From NCBI GenBank assembly GCA_963921935.1, contig OY998175.1, forward strand, positions 224,642,517 to 224,706,516: 64,000 nucleotides of DNA, read 5' to 3'. Made by a program: the position numbers and the translations under genes. The notes below the pieces were generated by a model that saw only the letters and a list, made by a program, of their open reading frames with translations, was not told the origin of the DNA and searched no databases. Numbering within the stretch: position 1 is the first letter of the stretch; each line of letters opens with the position of its first letter. The stretch comes from Galeruca laticollis. Lineage: Eukaryota > Arthropoda > Insecta > Coleoptera > Chrysomelidae. Positions 1-11,370 of this stretch are shown here, in pieces.

Positions 1-221
1 GGAGATGTCTTTTTAACGTTTCAAATGAACGAAAAGTCTCTAAAAAGAACATCACAAAAAAGACTTGTTATGTTTCTTGTTTAGTGGGTGGTATTTGGTT
101 GTTCTGTTTTGTGGTCGATTCTTCGTATCAAGCGTTAGTTAGGCTAAATCTTTCTTCGGTGGCATCTATAGCTCTTCTGATAGGCGGTTTTCTAAATCAA
201 AGGTGATTGTGGGTAGCGTCC

Positions 222-1095
222 TCAATATGTTCCTGAATTGGCAGATTTTGGTTGTTCATTATCTTTTAATACTCTCTCGTACGCGTGTTTATGCGTCGTA
301 GGTTGAGGGATGTTATATGGCGGAATACTGGGAGCTACTCCAACGGGGTAGATCTGATAACACCTGCTGTCATTCTCTAAGTTGAGCGTTAGTTCTATGG
401 ACATAAGGGCTGTTAAGTCCCACTGGTGCACAATATTCAGCGGCTGAGAAAACGAGGTTTAAAGCTGAAGAACGTCAAGACGCCGTCGCACCCCATGCTG
501 TTCCACATAGTTTTTGTATTATGTTATTTCGCGTTTTCAATTTCTCTGCTGTTTTTGTTGGGTGCTCCTTGAATGAAAGTGTTACGCCTAGGTATTTTAG
601 CATTTCGTTGTGTTTGAGCCATATATTTTCAAATTTGATGTTCAGCTCCATCTTGTCAAATTTGTAGTTTAGGTGGAAGCATGTCACCTCTGCTTAGCTG
701 ACATTTGGTTCATGGCGCCATTTTCGGAAGTATATTTGCAGTTTCTCCAAGTCTGCTGTTAGGATCTCTTCTGACTCCTCAAATGACCCACATCTCATGA
801 TTTGGGCCCAGTCATCATCGTAGCCGTGCTTTTTACATCTTATCTCTGGCATGTCTGCGATGTAGAGGTTGAAAAGAAGGGGTGCGAGTACTGATCCCCG
901 AGGCAGACCGTTCTCAAGTTTCCTTAGTGGGCTTGTATCGTACCCCATGATAACTTGGAATATCATATCGTTCAGATATTGTTTAGTAGACGAGCTGTTA
1001 ATTTGCAGAGGATTACATGGAGGAACTTGTGAATCATGCCTTCTCTCCAGACAGTGTCGTAAGCGGCTGATAAATCAATGAATGTATCAGAATTT
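222..1095 (-). pseudogene. Jockey-superfamily reverse transcriptase remnant
   Basis: Three consecutive minus-strand frames give pieces of one non-LTR retrotransposon reverse transcriptase. Near 1000-1090 the reverse complement reads DLSAAYDTVW, the usual motif A region. At 694-966 it reads GLPRGSVLAPLLFNLYIADM, followed by YDDD in place of YADD. At 475-687 it reads LKYLGVTLSF and KLKTRNNIIQKLCGTAWGA, the conserved region after the palm, and 222-431 continues the C-terminal tail. The frames are broken by indels and the endonuclease and ORF1 are absent, so this is a dead 5'-truncated copy. Family placement rests on motif resemblance only. Confidence 0.8.
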
Positions 1096-1289
1096 TTAAG
1101 CTCCCTTGAAAATGATGATCTAGACAGCTATTCAACTCCATATGATGGATTTATTTGCTTTAATGTTAGGGATAGCTCAATCTCTCTCCATGATTAACTG
1201 ATAGGTAGGCCGATACATAATTAGAACAGCAATTTTAGTCCAAGTAAGGGTCAAAACAAGAAAAAAGAATACGAGATAAACCAAAGGTA

Positions 1290-1407
1290 AATAAAAAGTA
1301 AACCATAGATAAACCGTTGAAGAATCATAGGTAAATCATAGACAAATCATAGATAAATCATAGATAATCATAAATAAATCATAGATAACTCATAGATACA
1401 TCATATT
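1290..1407. repeat. 11-bp minisatellite, left block
   Basis: Degenerate tandem repeat with unit close to CATAGATAAAT (period 11). It stops where the A/T tail of the adjacent non-LTR element begins. The same repeat resumes at about 5735 on the other side of that element, so the two blocks were probably one array. Confidence 0.8.
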
Positions 1408-1633
1408 TATTTATTTATTTATTGAATAAAGATCCAAACAGGCTTAATAGCCTTATTACATGGATAGTATATTATAAAAAAAATATTTTTACATGTGATC
1501 TAAGGGAATACCTTATTTTATTCTAACTGCAGAGAAGAGACACATTAAATGGTAGAATAATTCAAATTTATCTTTTATGAAATGTTTTAAATTCTTATCA
1601 GAAACTCATACCCGTGTTTTAATCATAGAAGTA

Positions 1634-2215
1634 TTAAATCTCAAACGTTTCAAAATATGATACTATTAATCTTTTCAACTGCCCTAAAGGTAGAGACCAG
1701 TCCAAGTTTATCAGTGCATTAATTGTGTTGGTCAATCGACAAATAGACTGAAGTGGAGAACCAGCAGAATTTTGTATACTAAACATTACGGAGTTTCTCG
1801 TGCGCTTTGGAGGGACATGAATCGGTAAATAATATGAAAGAGTGCTACAATTTATTTTGTTTTTCATCACTTTCGATATCAAGTTCATCATTGCAATTTT
1901 GCGTGTCGTACTTAGTGAAAGGATTGCAAATTCTTCCCGTAACATTTGCGTTCTTACACAATTATAGTCTGGCCACTTATGATATTTTTTATGATACAAA
2001 TGACATAGCAGTTTATTTTGAATTTTTTCTATTGAATCTAAATATATTTGTGATTGTTGATTCCAAATTACACATGCAAAATCTAGTTTTGGTCTGACTA
2101 GTGTTTTATATAGTAGAATAATTGTCTTCAAATTGTGAAATAAAGCAGTCTGTCTTAAAACAAACCCTAATATACGATTGGCGTTCTGAACAGTAAATCT
2201 AATATGTGAAGCAAA
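1634..2215 (-). pseudogene. C-terminal part of the ORF2 reverse transcriptase, frameshifted
   Basis: A 165-residue frame beginning MKTIILLYKTLVRPKLDFA continues the downstream part of the reverse transcriptase: the LVRPKLDFACVIWN segment is the conserved region seen after the thumb in Jockey/CR1 proteins. It is in a different frame from the 769-residue ORF upstream, with the change near 2200-2215. Together the two pieces match the usual length of a 900-1000 residue ORF2. The break suggests this copy is inactive. Confidence 0.75.
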
Positions 2216-4476
2216 TGATAATCATACGTGACCCCTAGGTCTTTCGTTTCCTCTACTCGTTTCAAATTTTGTTTATTCATTATATAATTGAAGATAATAG
2301 GGTCTTTTCTCCGAGTAATTGACATTACACAACATTTACCTTCATTAAAATTTAGTTTATTATCAACACTCCATGAATGAACGTTATCTATATCTCTCTG
2401 TATCATCACACAATCCCTCACCGTTTGTACTTTTTTATACAATTTGAAGTCGTCCGCAAAGATTAAACACTCTGAAAATTTAACACAAGTAGGTAAATCG
2501 TTGATAAAAATTAAGAAAAGCAAAGGTCCCAGATTAGAGCCCTGCGGTACTCCCGAGATGGAATTTTTTCGGTTCGAAACAATTCCATCATGTTTTACAA
2601 CAAACTGCCTGTTCTGTAGATAGCTTTTTAGCAATAGAAGCAAATTTCCTGCAATGCCCATATCATTTATTTTTTTAAGTAAAATATCGTGGTTAATGCG
2701 GTCAAATGCTTTCGAGAAATCCGTATAAATGGTATCCAATTGCGATTTTTCATGAAGAGTATTAGACGCTACTTCCGTGAATATCAACAAGTTTGTGTTT
2801 ATTGATTTTCCAGTCACAAAACCATGCTGTTCATCAACTAATATGTTTTTAATGTGGTTGTAAATTTTATTATAAATGATATGCTCAAACAATTTGGAAG
2901 GAGCACAAAGTATGGACACGCCTCTGTAATTTTCTATATCTTTTTTATTTCCCGTTTTGTGTATAGGAGTGTAAGTTGCTAATTTCCATTGATCGGGATA
3001 GGTTGATTGTTTAACAATTAAGTTGAAAATATGTAATAGAGGTTTCTGAAGGAACTCTTGGCTACCTTTTATAATATAAGGGGGTAGATTGTCAATACCA
3101 GCCGATTTCTTTGGTTTCAATTTTCTTACCGCAACCTCATAGTCAACCGAATTTATATTCTCTGTCTTACAGATATTACTATAACTCGTAGTGTTATTAA
3201 GATTTGCTAAGTTATACAGTGATTTTTCTGTAGAATGAGCTGATGCAAAAAAATCTGCAAACTTATCTGCAGTATCCTTGTCAGAGACTTCCCGACCTCC
3301 AAAGTTAAAAATTTGTGATTGATTTACATTTTTTCTCTTTTGATTTACATAGTTCCAAAAATTATTTATGTTGCCCCCACCTATATTATCACCCAAGTCC
3401 CGTATATATTTTTTGTACTCCTTCCGTATTAATATTTTTAGTTTTTTCCTTGTTTCTACATATAGTTTATTATGATATTCTGAAGTATTCTTCAGTTTTC
3501 TGCATTGGCATTTTGCTTTTAGTAGTTTTTTAATTTCGGCATTAAACCACGCAGGGTATTTATTGAAACCATCGTACGTTTTATATTTTGGTACAGTTAC
3601 GTTCAATATTTCATTTATGTTTGTGTAAAAACTTTCCACAGCTTTATTAATATCATTTAATTCAGTTACGTTATCCCAAGTAACATTCCTCATATACTCA
3701 TACATTAAAACAAAGTTTGTTTTTTTGAAAAGAAATTTGTTGCATGTTAATTTATCTTTAATAGGAACTTCACATTTATTTAAACACACAGTAGCCACAA
3801 GGGCCGGATGAAATATATCTTCTTGAACTAAGGAGCACATTTCCCTAAATACCCCGCACGAGTTAAAATTTTCTTCAGACATAAGTACTAAGTCTAATGT
3901 TTTTCCATGCGCATTTTTTACATCGTTGCAAAGTTTCAAGGAATTGAAATCTAAAAATTCTCGCAAGCTATTTGTTTTAGTATTTACGACAATGTCCAAA
4001 CTGTCAATTCCCTTTATTTCCGGTAAATTGAAGTCTCCAAAAATAAATGTTTTATTTATATTTTTCACATAATTTTGTAATAATTGAAAACATGAAGTAT
4101 ACTGATTCAGTTCTGCATTAGGTGGAATATATACTCCAATGATTGTACAGGTAGTTTTTCTACAAATCCTTACATTCACAATTAAAACTTCGAATACTGA
4201 AGAATGATCAACAACATTTAATATCTTGAATTTTTTTTTAATTCCTATTAGAACGCCCCCTCCCCGGGTTTTTTGAGTAATTTCCAAATTTCTAGCTGCT
4301 CTGAATATATTAAAATAACTTACATCTGCTAATTCCCCACTACTGACCCCGTCCTTCAGCCAAGTTTCAGTAACAACAAATATATCGTGATTACCTTCTA
4401 AAGTGTTAGTGTAAAATTCCGCCATTTTCGTGTTCAAACCTCTGCAATTTTGATAACACACAGACACACTTGACAT
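2167..4476 (-). CDS. ORF2: AP endonuclease-reverse transcriptase
   Basis: 769 residues. The N-terminal third is an exonuclease-endonuclease-phosphatase (APE-type) domain: QNCRGLNTK at the start, ETWL near residue 38, IFGDFNLPEI near 145, and a later HPALVAT region in the place of the usual SDH motif. A linker follows, then a reverse transcriptase domain with TPIHKTGNKKDIENYRGVS, TDFSKAFDRINH (motif A), SGVPQGSNLGPLLFLIFIND (motif B) and FADD (motif C, catalytic aspartates present). The product nicks the target and reverse-transcribes its own RNA there. The first methionine, MSSVSVCYQNCRG, sits just before the endonuclease, as expected. The frame ends early compared with the family because of the frame change near 2200. 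Confidence 0.9.
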   Translation of the reverse strand: MSSVSVCYQNCRGLNTKMAEFYTNTLEGNHDIFVVTETWLKDGVSSGELADVSYFNIFRAARNLEITQKTRGGGVLIGIKKKFKILNVVDHSSVFEVLIVNVRICRKTTCTIIGVYIPPNAELNQYTSCFQLLQNYVKNINKTFIFGDFNLPEIKGIDSLDIVVNTKTNSLREFLDFNSLKLCNDVKNAHGKTLDLVLMSEENFNSCGVFREMCSLVQEDIFHPALVATVCLNKCEVPIKDKLTCNKFLFKKTNFVLMYEYMRNVTWDNVTELNDINKAVESFYTNINEILNVTVPKYKTYDGFNKYPAWFNAEIKKLLKAKCQCRKLKNTSEYHNKLYVETRKKLKILIRKEYKKYIRDLGDNIGGGNINNFWNYVNQKRKNVNQSQIFNFGGREVSDKDTADKFADFFASAHSTEKSLYNLANLNNTTSYSNICKTENINSVDYEVAVRKLKPKKSAGIDNLPPYIIKGSQEFLQKPLLHIFNLIVKQSTYPDQWKLATYTPIHKTGNKKDIENYRGVSILCAPSKLFEHIIYNKIYNHIKNILVDEQHGFVTGKSINTNLLIFTEVASNTLHEKSQLDTIYTDFSKAFDRINHDILLKKINDMGIAGNLLLLLKSYLQNRQFVVKHDGIVSNRKNSISGVPQGSNLGPLLFLIFINDLPTCVKFSECLIFADDFKLYKKVQTVRDCVMIQRDIDNVHSWSVDNKLNFNEGKCCVMSITRRKDPIIFNYIMNKQNLKRVEETKDLGVTYDYHLLHILDLLFRTPIVY

Positions 4477-4820
4477 TTTTGTATTATATAATTTTATATA
4501 AGAAGCATCCTGAAAAATAAAATATAGAAAAATAAAAGAAACTACACAACTAATAAATCGAAATGATAACCCTCAGATGCTTTAACATTTTCATAGCTCT
4601 CTCCTTTTCCTCTACAAATTTTCAAACATACATGACTTATTTATTTTAATTTTATTATAATTGATAAACAATTGCCAAACGTCCTGTACTGTTATTTTAT
4701 ATTTCTAAATAAGTAGCAAAACAGTTTTGTCTTATCAGTGTTAATGAGCAAAAAAGAAAATAACAAAATTCACAGAGTTACAATCAATTTCTTTAATTGA
4801 AGCTGTCCATACACTTGTAA

Positions 4821-5492
4821 TCAGATTTCATTTTCGTTTTGTATTTTCTTTATTACGTTATTGACTTTTGCAAAAATGGTTCCAGCCCTACTCCAAACGT
4901 CTTTATTACCATACTTATTCTTAGCCTTCTTCAACAAGTTATATTGTTTGACTGATAGATATTCATTAACAAATATCTTAGATTGTTTTAACGCACTTTT
5001 AGCTTTCAAAATTTCATTCCTTTTCAAAAAGGAGACAAATTCCACTAGTACAGTCCTTGGCCTAGGATTATTCTTATTGACCTTTCCCATTCTATATATA
5101 TTCGAAATGTCGGCAATTGAACATACCACCTTCATAGTGTGCCCTATTAAATTAGTAATAATTTGGACCAGGTTTTCATCCTCATTCTCACTTATTCCAT
5201 CGAAACGTAGCACTTTTCTTCTGTTATAAGTCTCAAGTTCCTCCTGTTCGACATGTAATAGACTTATTTCCTTTTCGTTCGTATTTACAGAGTTCCTTAG
5301 TTCATCCATTTTACTACTCATATCATTCATTGTAGATTCAACTTTATTAAATTTTTTCTCAAGCTTTTCATCTAATTTATTGACAAATTTTTGACATACC
5401 TTAGTAATAAGCTGTTCTAATGCCGTCTCATCCAGGCCTATTCCAGATTGGCTACTGCTTCTTGTGTTTTTTATATTTGCCATTATGAACAC
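4821..5492 (-). CDS. ORF1: coiled-coil RNA-binding protein of the non-LTR element
   Basis: 223 residues. Residues about 30-90 are heptad-rich (LDEKLEKKFNKVESTMNDMS onward), predicted as a coiled coil for trimer or dimer formation. The C-terminal half (RRKVLRFDGISENEDENLVQ, then VLVEFVSFLKRNEILKAKSAL and a basic C-terminus) resembles the RRM plus C-terminal domain layout of L1-type ORF1 proteins found in many insect CR1/Jockey-like elements. It probably coats the element RNA. It precedes ORF2 by about 340 bp on the same strand and appears intact. Assignment is from domain layout and position, not from a database search. Confidence 0.75.
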   Translation of the reverse strand: MFIMANIKNTRSSSQSGIGLDETALEQLITKVCQKFVNKLDEKLEKKFNKVESTMNDMSSKMDELRNSVNTNEKEISLLHVEQEELETYNRRKVLRFDGISENEDENLVQIITNLIGHTMKVVCSIADISNIYRMGKVNKNNPRPRTVLVEFVSFLKRNEILKAKSALKQSKIFVNEYLSVKQYNLLKKAKNKYGNKDVWSRAGTIFAKVNNVIKKIQNENEI

Positions 5493-5734
5493 TTATTAAT
5501 AATGATTATAGAAATTACGTGTATGGCCCACTATACCTGCATCAATCAATTATTTTTAAATATAACTATTTTATTCAATTTCCTATTCTCACAAGTTGCA
5601 GTAGTCACTTTTTATGTATCTTCCAGCTACTTTGATACACATTCACTGAACATTTACCACCGATTCATTTAATTTTACCAGGAGCTCTCACAAACGTGTC
5701 TACTCAGTCACCACCATATTGAATATAATATGAA

Positions 5735-5945
5735 TATATAAATCATATATAAGTCATACATAAATTATAGATAAATCATAGATAAATCATAGATACATTA
5801 TTGCTAAATCATAGATAGATCATAGATAAACCAAATATAGCCATATATAAACCATATATGAACCATATGTGGACCATAGATAAACCATAGATGAACCATG
5901 TATAAACCAAAAATGAACCACAGATAAACCATAGAAAACCCATTT
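5735..5945. repeat. 11-bp minisatellite, right block
   Basis: Continuation of the array seen at 1290-1407, again with units like ATAGATAAATC, drifting to ATAAACCATAG-type variants towards the right end. It begins just beyond the inferred 5' end of the inserted retrotransposon. Confidence 0.75.
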
Positions 5946-6650
5946 TTCTTATTGAGCAAGTTCCGAAAATTCATTCAATAATACTGTCTTCGAGAAAGAA
6001 CTGCATGTCTTTTTCATCTTCTATTCTAACACTAACATGTGTAACATTGTTTTTCATTTCCAATGTATTTAAGTAAGTTCTTTAAAGAATTGAAAAAATT
6101 TAATCAGCCATGAAAATACCATTAAAATGTCGTTGAAATTATTAGTTCTCGAGACCTAATGGTGGCCGTATTTCATTAGCATATTAGTCATTTGTATGAC
6201 ACGAAACCTCTCATTTTATTATGCTGTCAATGAACGAGATGGTAAATAGGCCAATGTATCGTTAGATATTCCAACTGATTTCAATTTTAAGTACAATTTC
6301 GTGTCACATACTACATCCAACATTTCAAAATACCTGTAGACGGACAGAAAACCAGTCTATACATGGTAACCCAACGAAAATCGCTGGTCCATCTCATAGG
6401 AATAACCAAAATTTTGTTACCGTATCTTAAGCGTGCAATGAATAGTATGATATCCCTTTTTGTTGATCGTCTAAACACATCTAGGTCTTTGCTAAATGGT
6501 ATCTAAATCGCAAGGCTGCAAAAATGTGAGACGTACCTAAACAAGTTCGAAAATCCAGGATGAGAAATTACGCACCTACTAACTTTATAAATAGATTCTA
6601 ATCAAATAAAACTTATCGGCACATGAACGGGGAATTTATATTGAAAACTG
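5946..6650. other. No gene recognised
   Basis: About 700 bp of AT-rich sequence with no convincing reading frame, inverted repeat or tandem repeat. It could hold the 3' UTR end of the neighbouring R1-type element, but I see nothing that shows it. Confidence 0.5.
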
Positions 6651-6939
6651 TCGGCACTTGGCTGCAGATAATGCACGTTTCAACAAAAAATTTTTGGAGG
6701 GGGAATCTTCAGAAGACCTAGGAAAGGTGTCCCTTGTTGCGGATTCGGCCGAGGTGTTGCGTCCTTTCTCTGCTACCCAGGGCGAGTCACTCCACAGCTT
6801 CCGCTGCCATCACTCGGCCACCTACGAGCTAAACCCTAAATCTTCTCGTCGCATATATCCCCGGAACCGCTATGGAGGCGTATAATCAGAGATAAGGGTC
6901 GTTGACTTCACTTTGTTCCCCGTCGGCCTTGTTTGGGTA

Positions 6940-9690
6940 CACCAACTACTTATGTGCTGTCAACTGCCTATTTCTCCCTCTTTTCCTTCTCCTTAGTTTT
7001 GATGATGTCTCTGATTATACTTGACACTTTCCTGCAGCAAGTTTCGTTGCCAATTGTGAACACGTTGATGCTATCTGGCATCAATGGCTCTCCCGTGTTG
7101 TCTACCAATTACACCCTTTTCCTATTGAAGCGTTTGCACTGGAATACTATGGTGTCAGCATCGTCTATGCTCTCGTCGTACATGCATCTTGGTGACTTCT
7201 TGTTTTAGTGGGCGAATTTCCCAAACGCCCCATGTCCACTCAAGAATTGAGTTAGGAAGTAGTTGGTGTGCTTGAACTTACAGTTGATCCAGGTTGTTAT
7301 GTTAGGTATTAGTCTTTTAGTGCTATGCGCTACTCTTTCCCCCTTGTTGCGCAGGTCCTGCCACATTGCCAGTGTAACTTGTCTCACTTTCATTCTCCTG
7401 GGATTACAATGCCCTCCACCATGTTTGTGGAATCTCGCGCACTCCTTTATTAGTAGTTCAACTGGGGCTATTTCCGCTCTGTCCTGTGCCGCTATAGTCG
7501 GTGCCCTCTGGTAAGCACAACACACCCTAATGGTCATTTTGCGTTGAGTCCTGAACAGATTCTCCCTTTCCGCTTTGAACCTGAGCGCTTACTCCTATGC
7601 TGGTGCTGCATACAGCAGGTTGGAGTTAGTCATTGCAAGTAGCATCCTCCTCTTCTCGGTGTTGAGCATATCTATGTTTGGCTTAATTCTCATAACGATA
7701 CTGGCTGATTTGCTGGCTTTATTGCACGCTTCTCGGATATGTTTGTTAAACCGTCACCTGTCATCCAAGTGGTACTTAGTCGTCCGCTTTGGGATAACTT
7801 AAGTCTACTGTACCTTGAATCAGATGCTGTCTCTCTTCAGAGGTCCGTTGAGAACAATCGTCTCCTACTTATGGCCTGCTATTTCCAGATCCATCCATTT
7901 GATTACTGTACTGAATGCATTGTTGCCAGTATCTTGTAGTTCATTGGAGTCTCTGGTTTCCACAAATATGGCAAGATCCTCAGCAAATGCCAATGTAGTT
8001 CATCCTCTTCCCGCTCTAGGCTCAAGATGCCGTCCTGAAAAATATTCCAGAACGTCGGTCTCCAAACCGGCCCTTGAGGTATCCCTGCAGTCACTTCCAT
8101 ATTCTTTCTTAGCCAGATTCCCACACATTATGTCTGAGTGGTAGACACCATTCATGTTGAGTAAGAAAGCCGAGAGAATTCTCTTCTTCAACACATGCAT
8201 AGCCTTCTCTACTAAGACGCAGAGTTGAATGTATTCCTGACATACCGGGTGATTACTGCCACCCGCTTTTTGCAAGTACCCTGCCTTTTTGCTCTCAGCC
8301 ACTCTACTGCCATGATAAGAGTCTGGCCATTCTTGAAGCCATATTGCCTCTCTGATAAGCCTCATGCTCTCTTAAGCTCCCCTTCGAGTCTGTTCTTCGC
8401 TATATTCTTAAATAGTTTACCTAATATGTCAAGTGGGCAGATAGGTCTGTACGACGAGGGTCCGTCATCTGGCTTCCCATGTTTCCACACTGGCACTACT
8501 CTCACAGTTGTGAGCCGCGCCAGTGTCTTTTGCTGCTCCATCGCAGTACCAGTATGTCCGGTTTTAATTGCCTCGACCGTAATTCCATCCAATCCTGGGA
8601 CCCTCTTGTTCGGTATCTACGCACTAGCTTCCATCAGTTCACCTGTAGTGCATTTCTGGACTTCCTTTCCTACCAAACTTATATGCTTCCCTACCGGTTT
8701 GCTTCATAATAAGGCCCTCGATATCTACTACTTCCCATTGGTTATTAGAACGGCGTCACGCCTCTCAGGAACTTCTAGCCTTCTAAAGCTTCCTTTTCTC
8801 ATAGTTTATCATCCTCTTCATCCTCGCTTTTTTAGATCTCAGATCCGCCCCTCTCTCACCTTTCCAATTCTCGCACTCACAAACGCGCGTCGGGCATTAG
8901 GGTAATCTGGATTTCCTCCATCCACCAATATGGTTGCAATATACGATTTATTGCTCCCTTCCTTTTTGATCTCTCTCGTATCTTTAACAAACTCCTCTAT
9001 GCTACCACTTTCCATGCTTGCCAGCTTCTCAGCAACTCTGCCAATGACGAACCAGTATTGTTTCCTTTGCGGCCTTTTTGGAACTCTCTTACCTATATCA
9101 ACCTCAATCACTGCATGTAATGCGATAGGGATAGCAAACCCCGCTTTCCAATTTTTTGCTTTTCTTCTATGTCTTCTGATAGGAAGGTAACGTCTATACG
9201 GCCCCTACTTACTCACCTTTTGAAAATCGGTGACCCATCATTGAGCATATTAGACCATGACTAGCAATTCAATCTTCCCAGTATTCTCGCCTTAGATATG
9301 TGGCAGGTACTCCCCATACCCGAGATTTGGCATTATTGTCTCCTATTATCAATACCTCCTTCACTTACTGGCATTTATGACGATTTCTATCACTTTGTTG
9401 TTAGACTCATTTTTACTGATATTAGGCGAGATGTAGCATCTTATTAGCGGGCATTCACTTGTTTCGACTGCGACGCATCTCCTTCTTATGATCTCTACTT
9501 TCACTCTTTTTTTCCTAATATAAATCGCCATGTAGAGAGTTCTGTATTAAATTTGTGGTCATTTTTTTATTGGGCTCAGTCATCACCAGAATGTCCGCGC
9601 TTCCCTTGTCTGCTACTTCGAATGAAGCAGATCGTGAGCTCCCTCGAATTTTTAGAGATTTACTTGAAGTATTTTCATTGGTGTGGTTCA
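6940..9690 (-). pseudogene. R1-clade ORF2 (endonuclease-reverse transcriptase), broken
   Basis: Pieces in several minus frames, in order: an endonuclease part at 9300-9690 (ADILVMTEPN, then CYISPNIS and GDNNAKSRVWG); a reverse transcriptase part at 8362-8592 (VPVWKHGKPDDGPSSYRPIC, LGKLFKNIAKNRLE); motif B at 7903-8124 (VTAGIPQGPVWRPTFWNIFQ); and a C-terminal part at 6940-7537 (RRLIP-like KRLIPNITTWI, NYFLTQFLSGHGAFGKF, then a Cys-rich SPRCMYDES segment). PQGPVWRPTFWN versus the usual PQGSVLGPTLWN shows the decay. The clade call rests on the ISPN endonuclease signature and the YFLTQFLSGHG tail. Confidence 0.75.
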
Positions 9691-9759
9691 TATTGTGCCG
9701 CCTCACTGGCCCTGCTCAATCCCCGGGAGGTGAGGAAAATGGTAGACTTGAATACTCCT

Positions 9760-10310
9760 TCTTTCATGTCCTTTCGTAGCGGACGCAAGCACCAATTATA
9801 TCCGGACCCTCACACTTCGCCGTCACGTGCTCGTACTCCCAGCACCTTAAGCACCTGGGGACCTTTAACTTCTTGTCTATTTGACATCTCACCATGCCAA
9901 GCCAGATATACTCCTTCGCCACTAGTATTTGGACCAGCCTGGCGGGAATCAACACAGAGGTTGCCTGTATGCTACCTTCTTTGGGTCTCAGATCTGAGAC
10001 TCTGTTTGTGTCTTCCCATCCTCATATTTCTTGAAACAGTGCCACTATAACCTCCGCTTTGGTGGGATCCGCTACCATGCACCTAATGTAGATAGCCGCG
10101 CTGCCTTCTGTACCCAGCTGCCTTGTTAGTAGTCCCCTTTCCTAGTTACCGATAGCCTCTCTCACGCTCCTCAGCACAGCCATGTGCTTCTCTAGGATGA
10201 TAAATAGATCACCGCCCTTCGAGTTATGGAAGGATCCTATCGCTTCAGATGCTCCAGAATTTGTAACCGCGGTTTTCATGTTGGACAGTATATCCTTGTA
10301 TCCTTACCCC
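9760..10310 (-). pseudogene. R1-clade ORF1 (gag-like) with zinc knuckles, broken
   Basis: The frame at 9764-9955 contains RCLRCWEYEHVTAKCEGPD followed by a CVRYER segment, a recognisable pair of CCHC-type knuckles (CxxCxxxxHxxxxC) as found at the C-terminus of ORF1 in the R1 clade. The last cysteine of the second knuckle is replaced by tyrosine. Upstream sequence to about 10310 lies in broken frames. The protein would bind the element RNA. It directly precedes the ORF2 remnant on the same strand. Confidence 0.6.
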
Positions 10311-10313
10311 TTC

Positions 10314-10331
10314 TTGGTTAGGTTAGGTTAA
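10314..10331. repeat. Three TTAGG-type telomere-like repeats
   Basis: The plus strand reads GGTTAGGTTAGGTTA, i.e. CCTAA repeats read in the orientation of the R1-type element, located right at the 5' edge of its ORF1. TTAGG is the canonical insect telomere unit. The run is short, so chance is possible. Confidence 0.6.
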
Positions 10332-10487
10332 GCCATTGACAACAATTTTCAATCAATCAAAACAATTGCCAACATTAACAGCTACAAGGATGATACGTTA
10401 TGCACGATTTCTCTCTGAATTTGATTATCAAATAGAGTATCGAAGATAATCCGACATGTTAACGCAAATTATTTTTCCAGAAATGTC

Positions 10488-11237
10488 TTGAAAATGGATC
10501 AGAAAGAAAAGGATAGAGTAGATGATATATACAGAGTGAATTTCATAACGGCGAAAGAAATTTCTACAGATACAGTAACATCCCGAGAAATTGCGATTGA
10601 AACTTATGTAGACCCCGAACTTTCTAAAAACAAAAAATCTGTTTATAACGGTACCCATCTGAATCTCTTCAAAACGGGACTTTATTTCGACGAAAACCTT
10701 CAAGCTGATATACTAAAAGAACTACATGCTACCCATATTGATATTGTGAAAAGAAAGCACTTGCCAGGAATTATTGCTACTAGCAAGGTATTGATTCTGA
10801 ATTAGGCCTTATTCGAGGAGTGCCAGAGAAAGCCAAAGATGAACGACAACCCAAATTTGATGAGTTTTATAAACCAGCAGATTGAGTTCAATCACGGAAT
10901 TATTCTGGATCAAATTTGTGGAAATACGGCAACATTATCGAGAAACTTTGAAGACCACATTATTTGTTCGAGTTTGATGATGGTTATCTCATCAAACATC
11001 ATTTTGCCAAAGAGAGGAAACTTGATAGTACATGATATGCCCCTGATCACTAATTAACAAAGTAGTGGAGCATTGATTTATCTAACGAACAATTCACCAG
11101 TCGAATTATCAAGGAACGATATTGCCCTGAATGAAATGCCAAGTACCAGTTCATCGACAAATGATGAATCTGGAGGTTTCCCTGCTGCTCCTGAACTGCG
11201 ACGTTCTACAAGAATAAGAAAACCGCTTGAACGTTGA
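10488..11237 (+). pseudogene. Ty3/gypsy-type pol remnant (integrase flanking regions)
   Basis: The frame at 10488-10805 contains LKELHATHIDIVKRKHL, which resembles the H2C2 zinc-binding segment that opens gypsy integrases (LHxxHxGxxK). Some 300 bp further, after several stops, the frame ends with ELRRSTRIRKPLER and a stop, like the basic tail of LTR-retrotransposon pol proteins. The catalytic core between them is missing or unrecognisable. I consider this a heavily decayed, internally deleted gypsy pol 3' part; the match is short and the call is tentative. Confidence 0.4.
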
Positions 11238-11370
11238 GTTTATTCAGAGAATTTGTTATTGTTATTATACAGTCGATTTCAAGCGGAGGAAAAACTGTTA
11301 TATACTAGTATTATATGTACACCCTGTTTGTCGGAAAGTCTCTCCTTAAATTGTATTGAAAACACAATAG

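Larger units (their letters stand above)
1408..5725 (-). mobile_element. Near-complete CR1/Jockey-like non-LTR retrotransposon
   Basis: On the minus strand this holds a 5' leader, ORF1 (4821-5492), ORF2 with endonuclease and reverse transcriptase (1634-4476), a 3' UTR and a terminal TAAA-type simple repeat at 1408-1425 next to an AATAAA. ORF1 is intact and ORF2 has one visible frame change, so the insertion is fairly young. It sits inside an 11-bp minisatellite. The 5' end is estimated near 5720 from the point where minisatellite-like sequence resumes. I could not identify a clean target duplication because the flanks are themselves repetitive. Confidence 0.8.
6940..10310 (-). mobile_element. 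Decayed R1-clade non-LTR retrotransposon
   Basis: A two-ORF element on the minus strand, more GC-rich than its neighbours. ORF1 remnant with CCHC knuckles lies at about 9760-10310, ORF2 with endonuclease, reverse transcriptase and a Cys/His tail at about 6940-9690. All frames are interrupted many times. A short run of telomere-like TTAGG repeats sits at the 5' edge (10314-10331), which recalls the telomere-specific TRAS and SART lineages of this clade. Confidence 0.75.

Noticed and set aside
4861..5229. 122-codon plus-strand frame
   Set aside because: Antisense of the ORF1 coiled-coil protein.
8225..8905. 226-codon plus-strand open frame
   Set aside because: It lies antisense to R1-clade reverse transcriptase pieces that carry recognisable motifs, and has no domain of its own.
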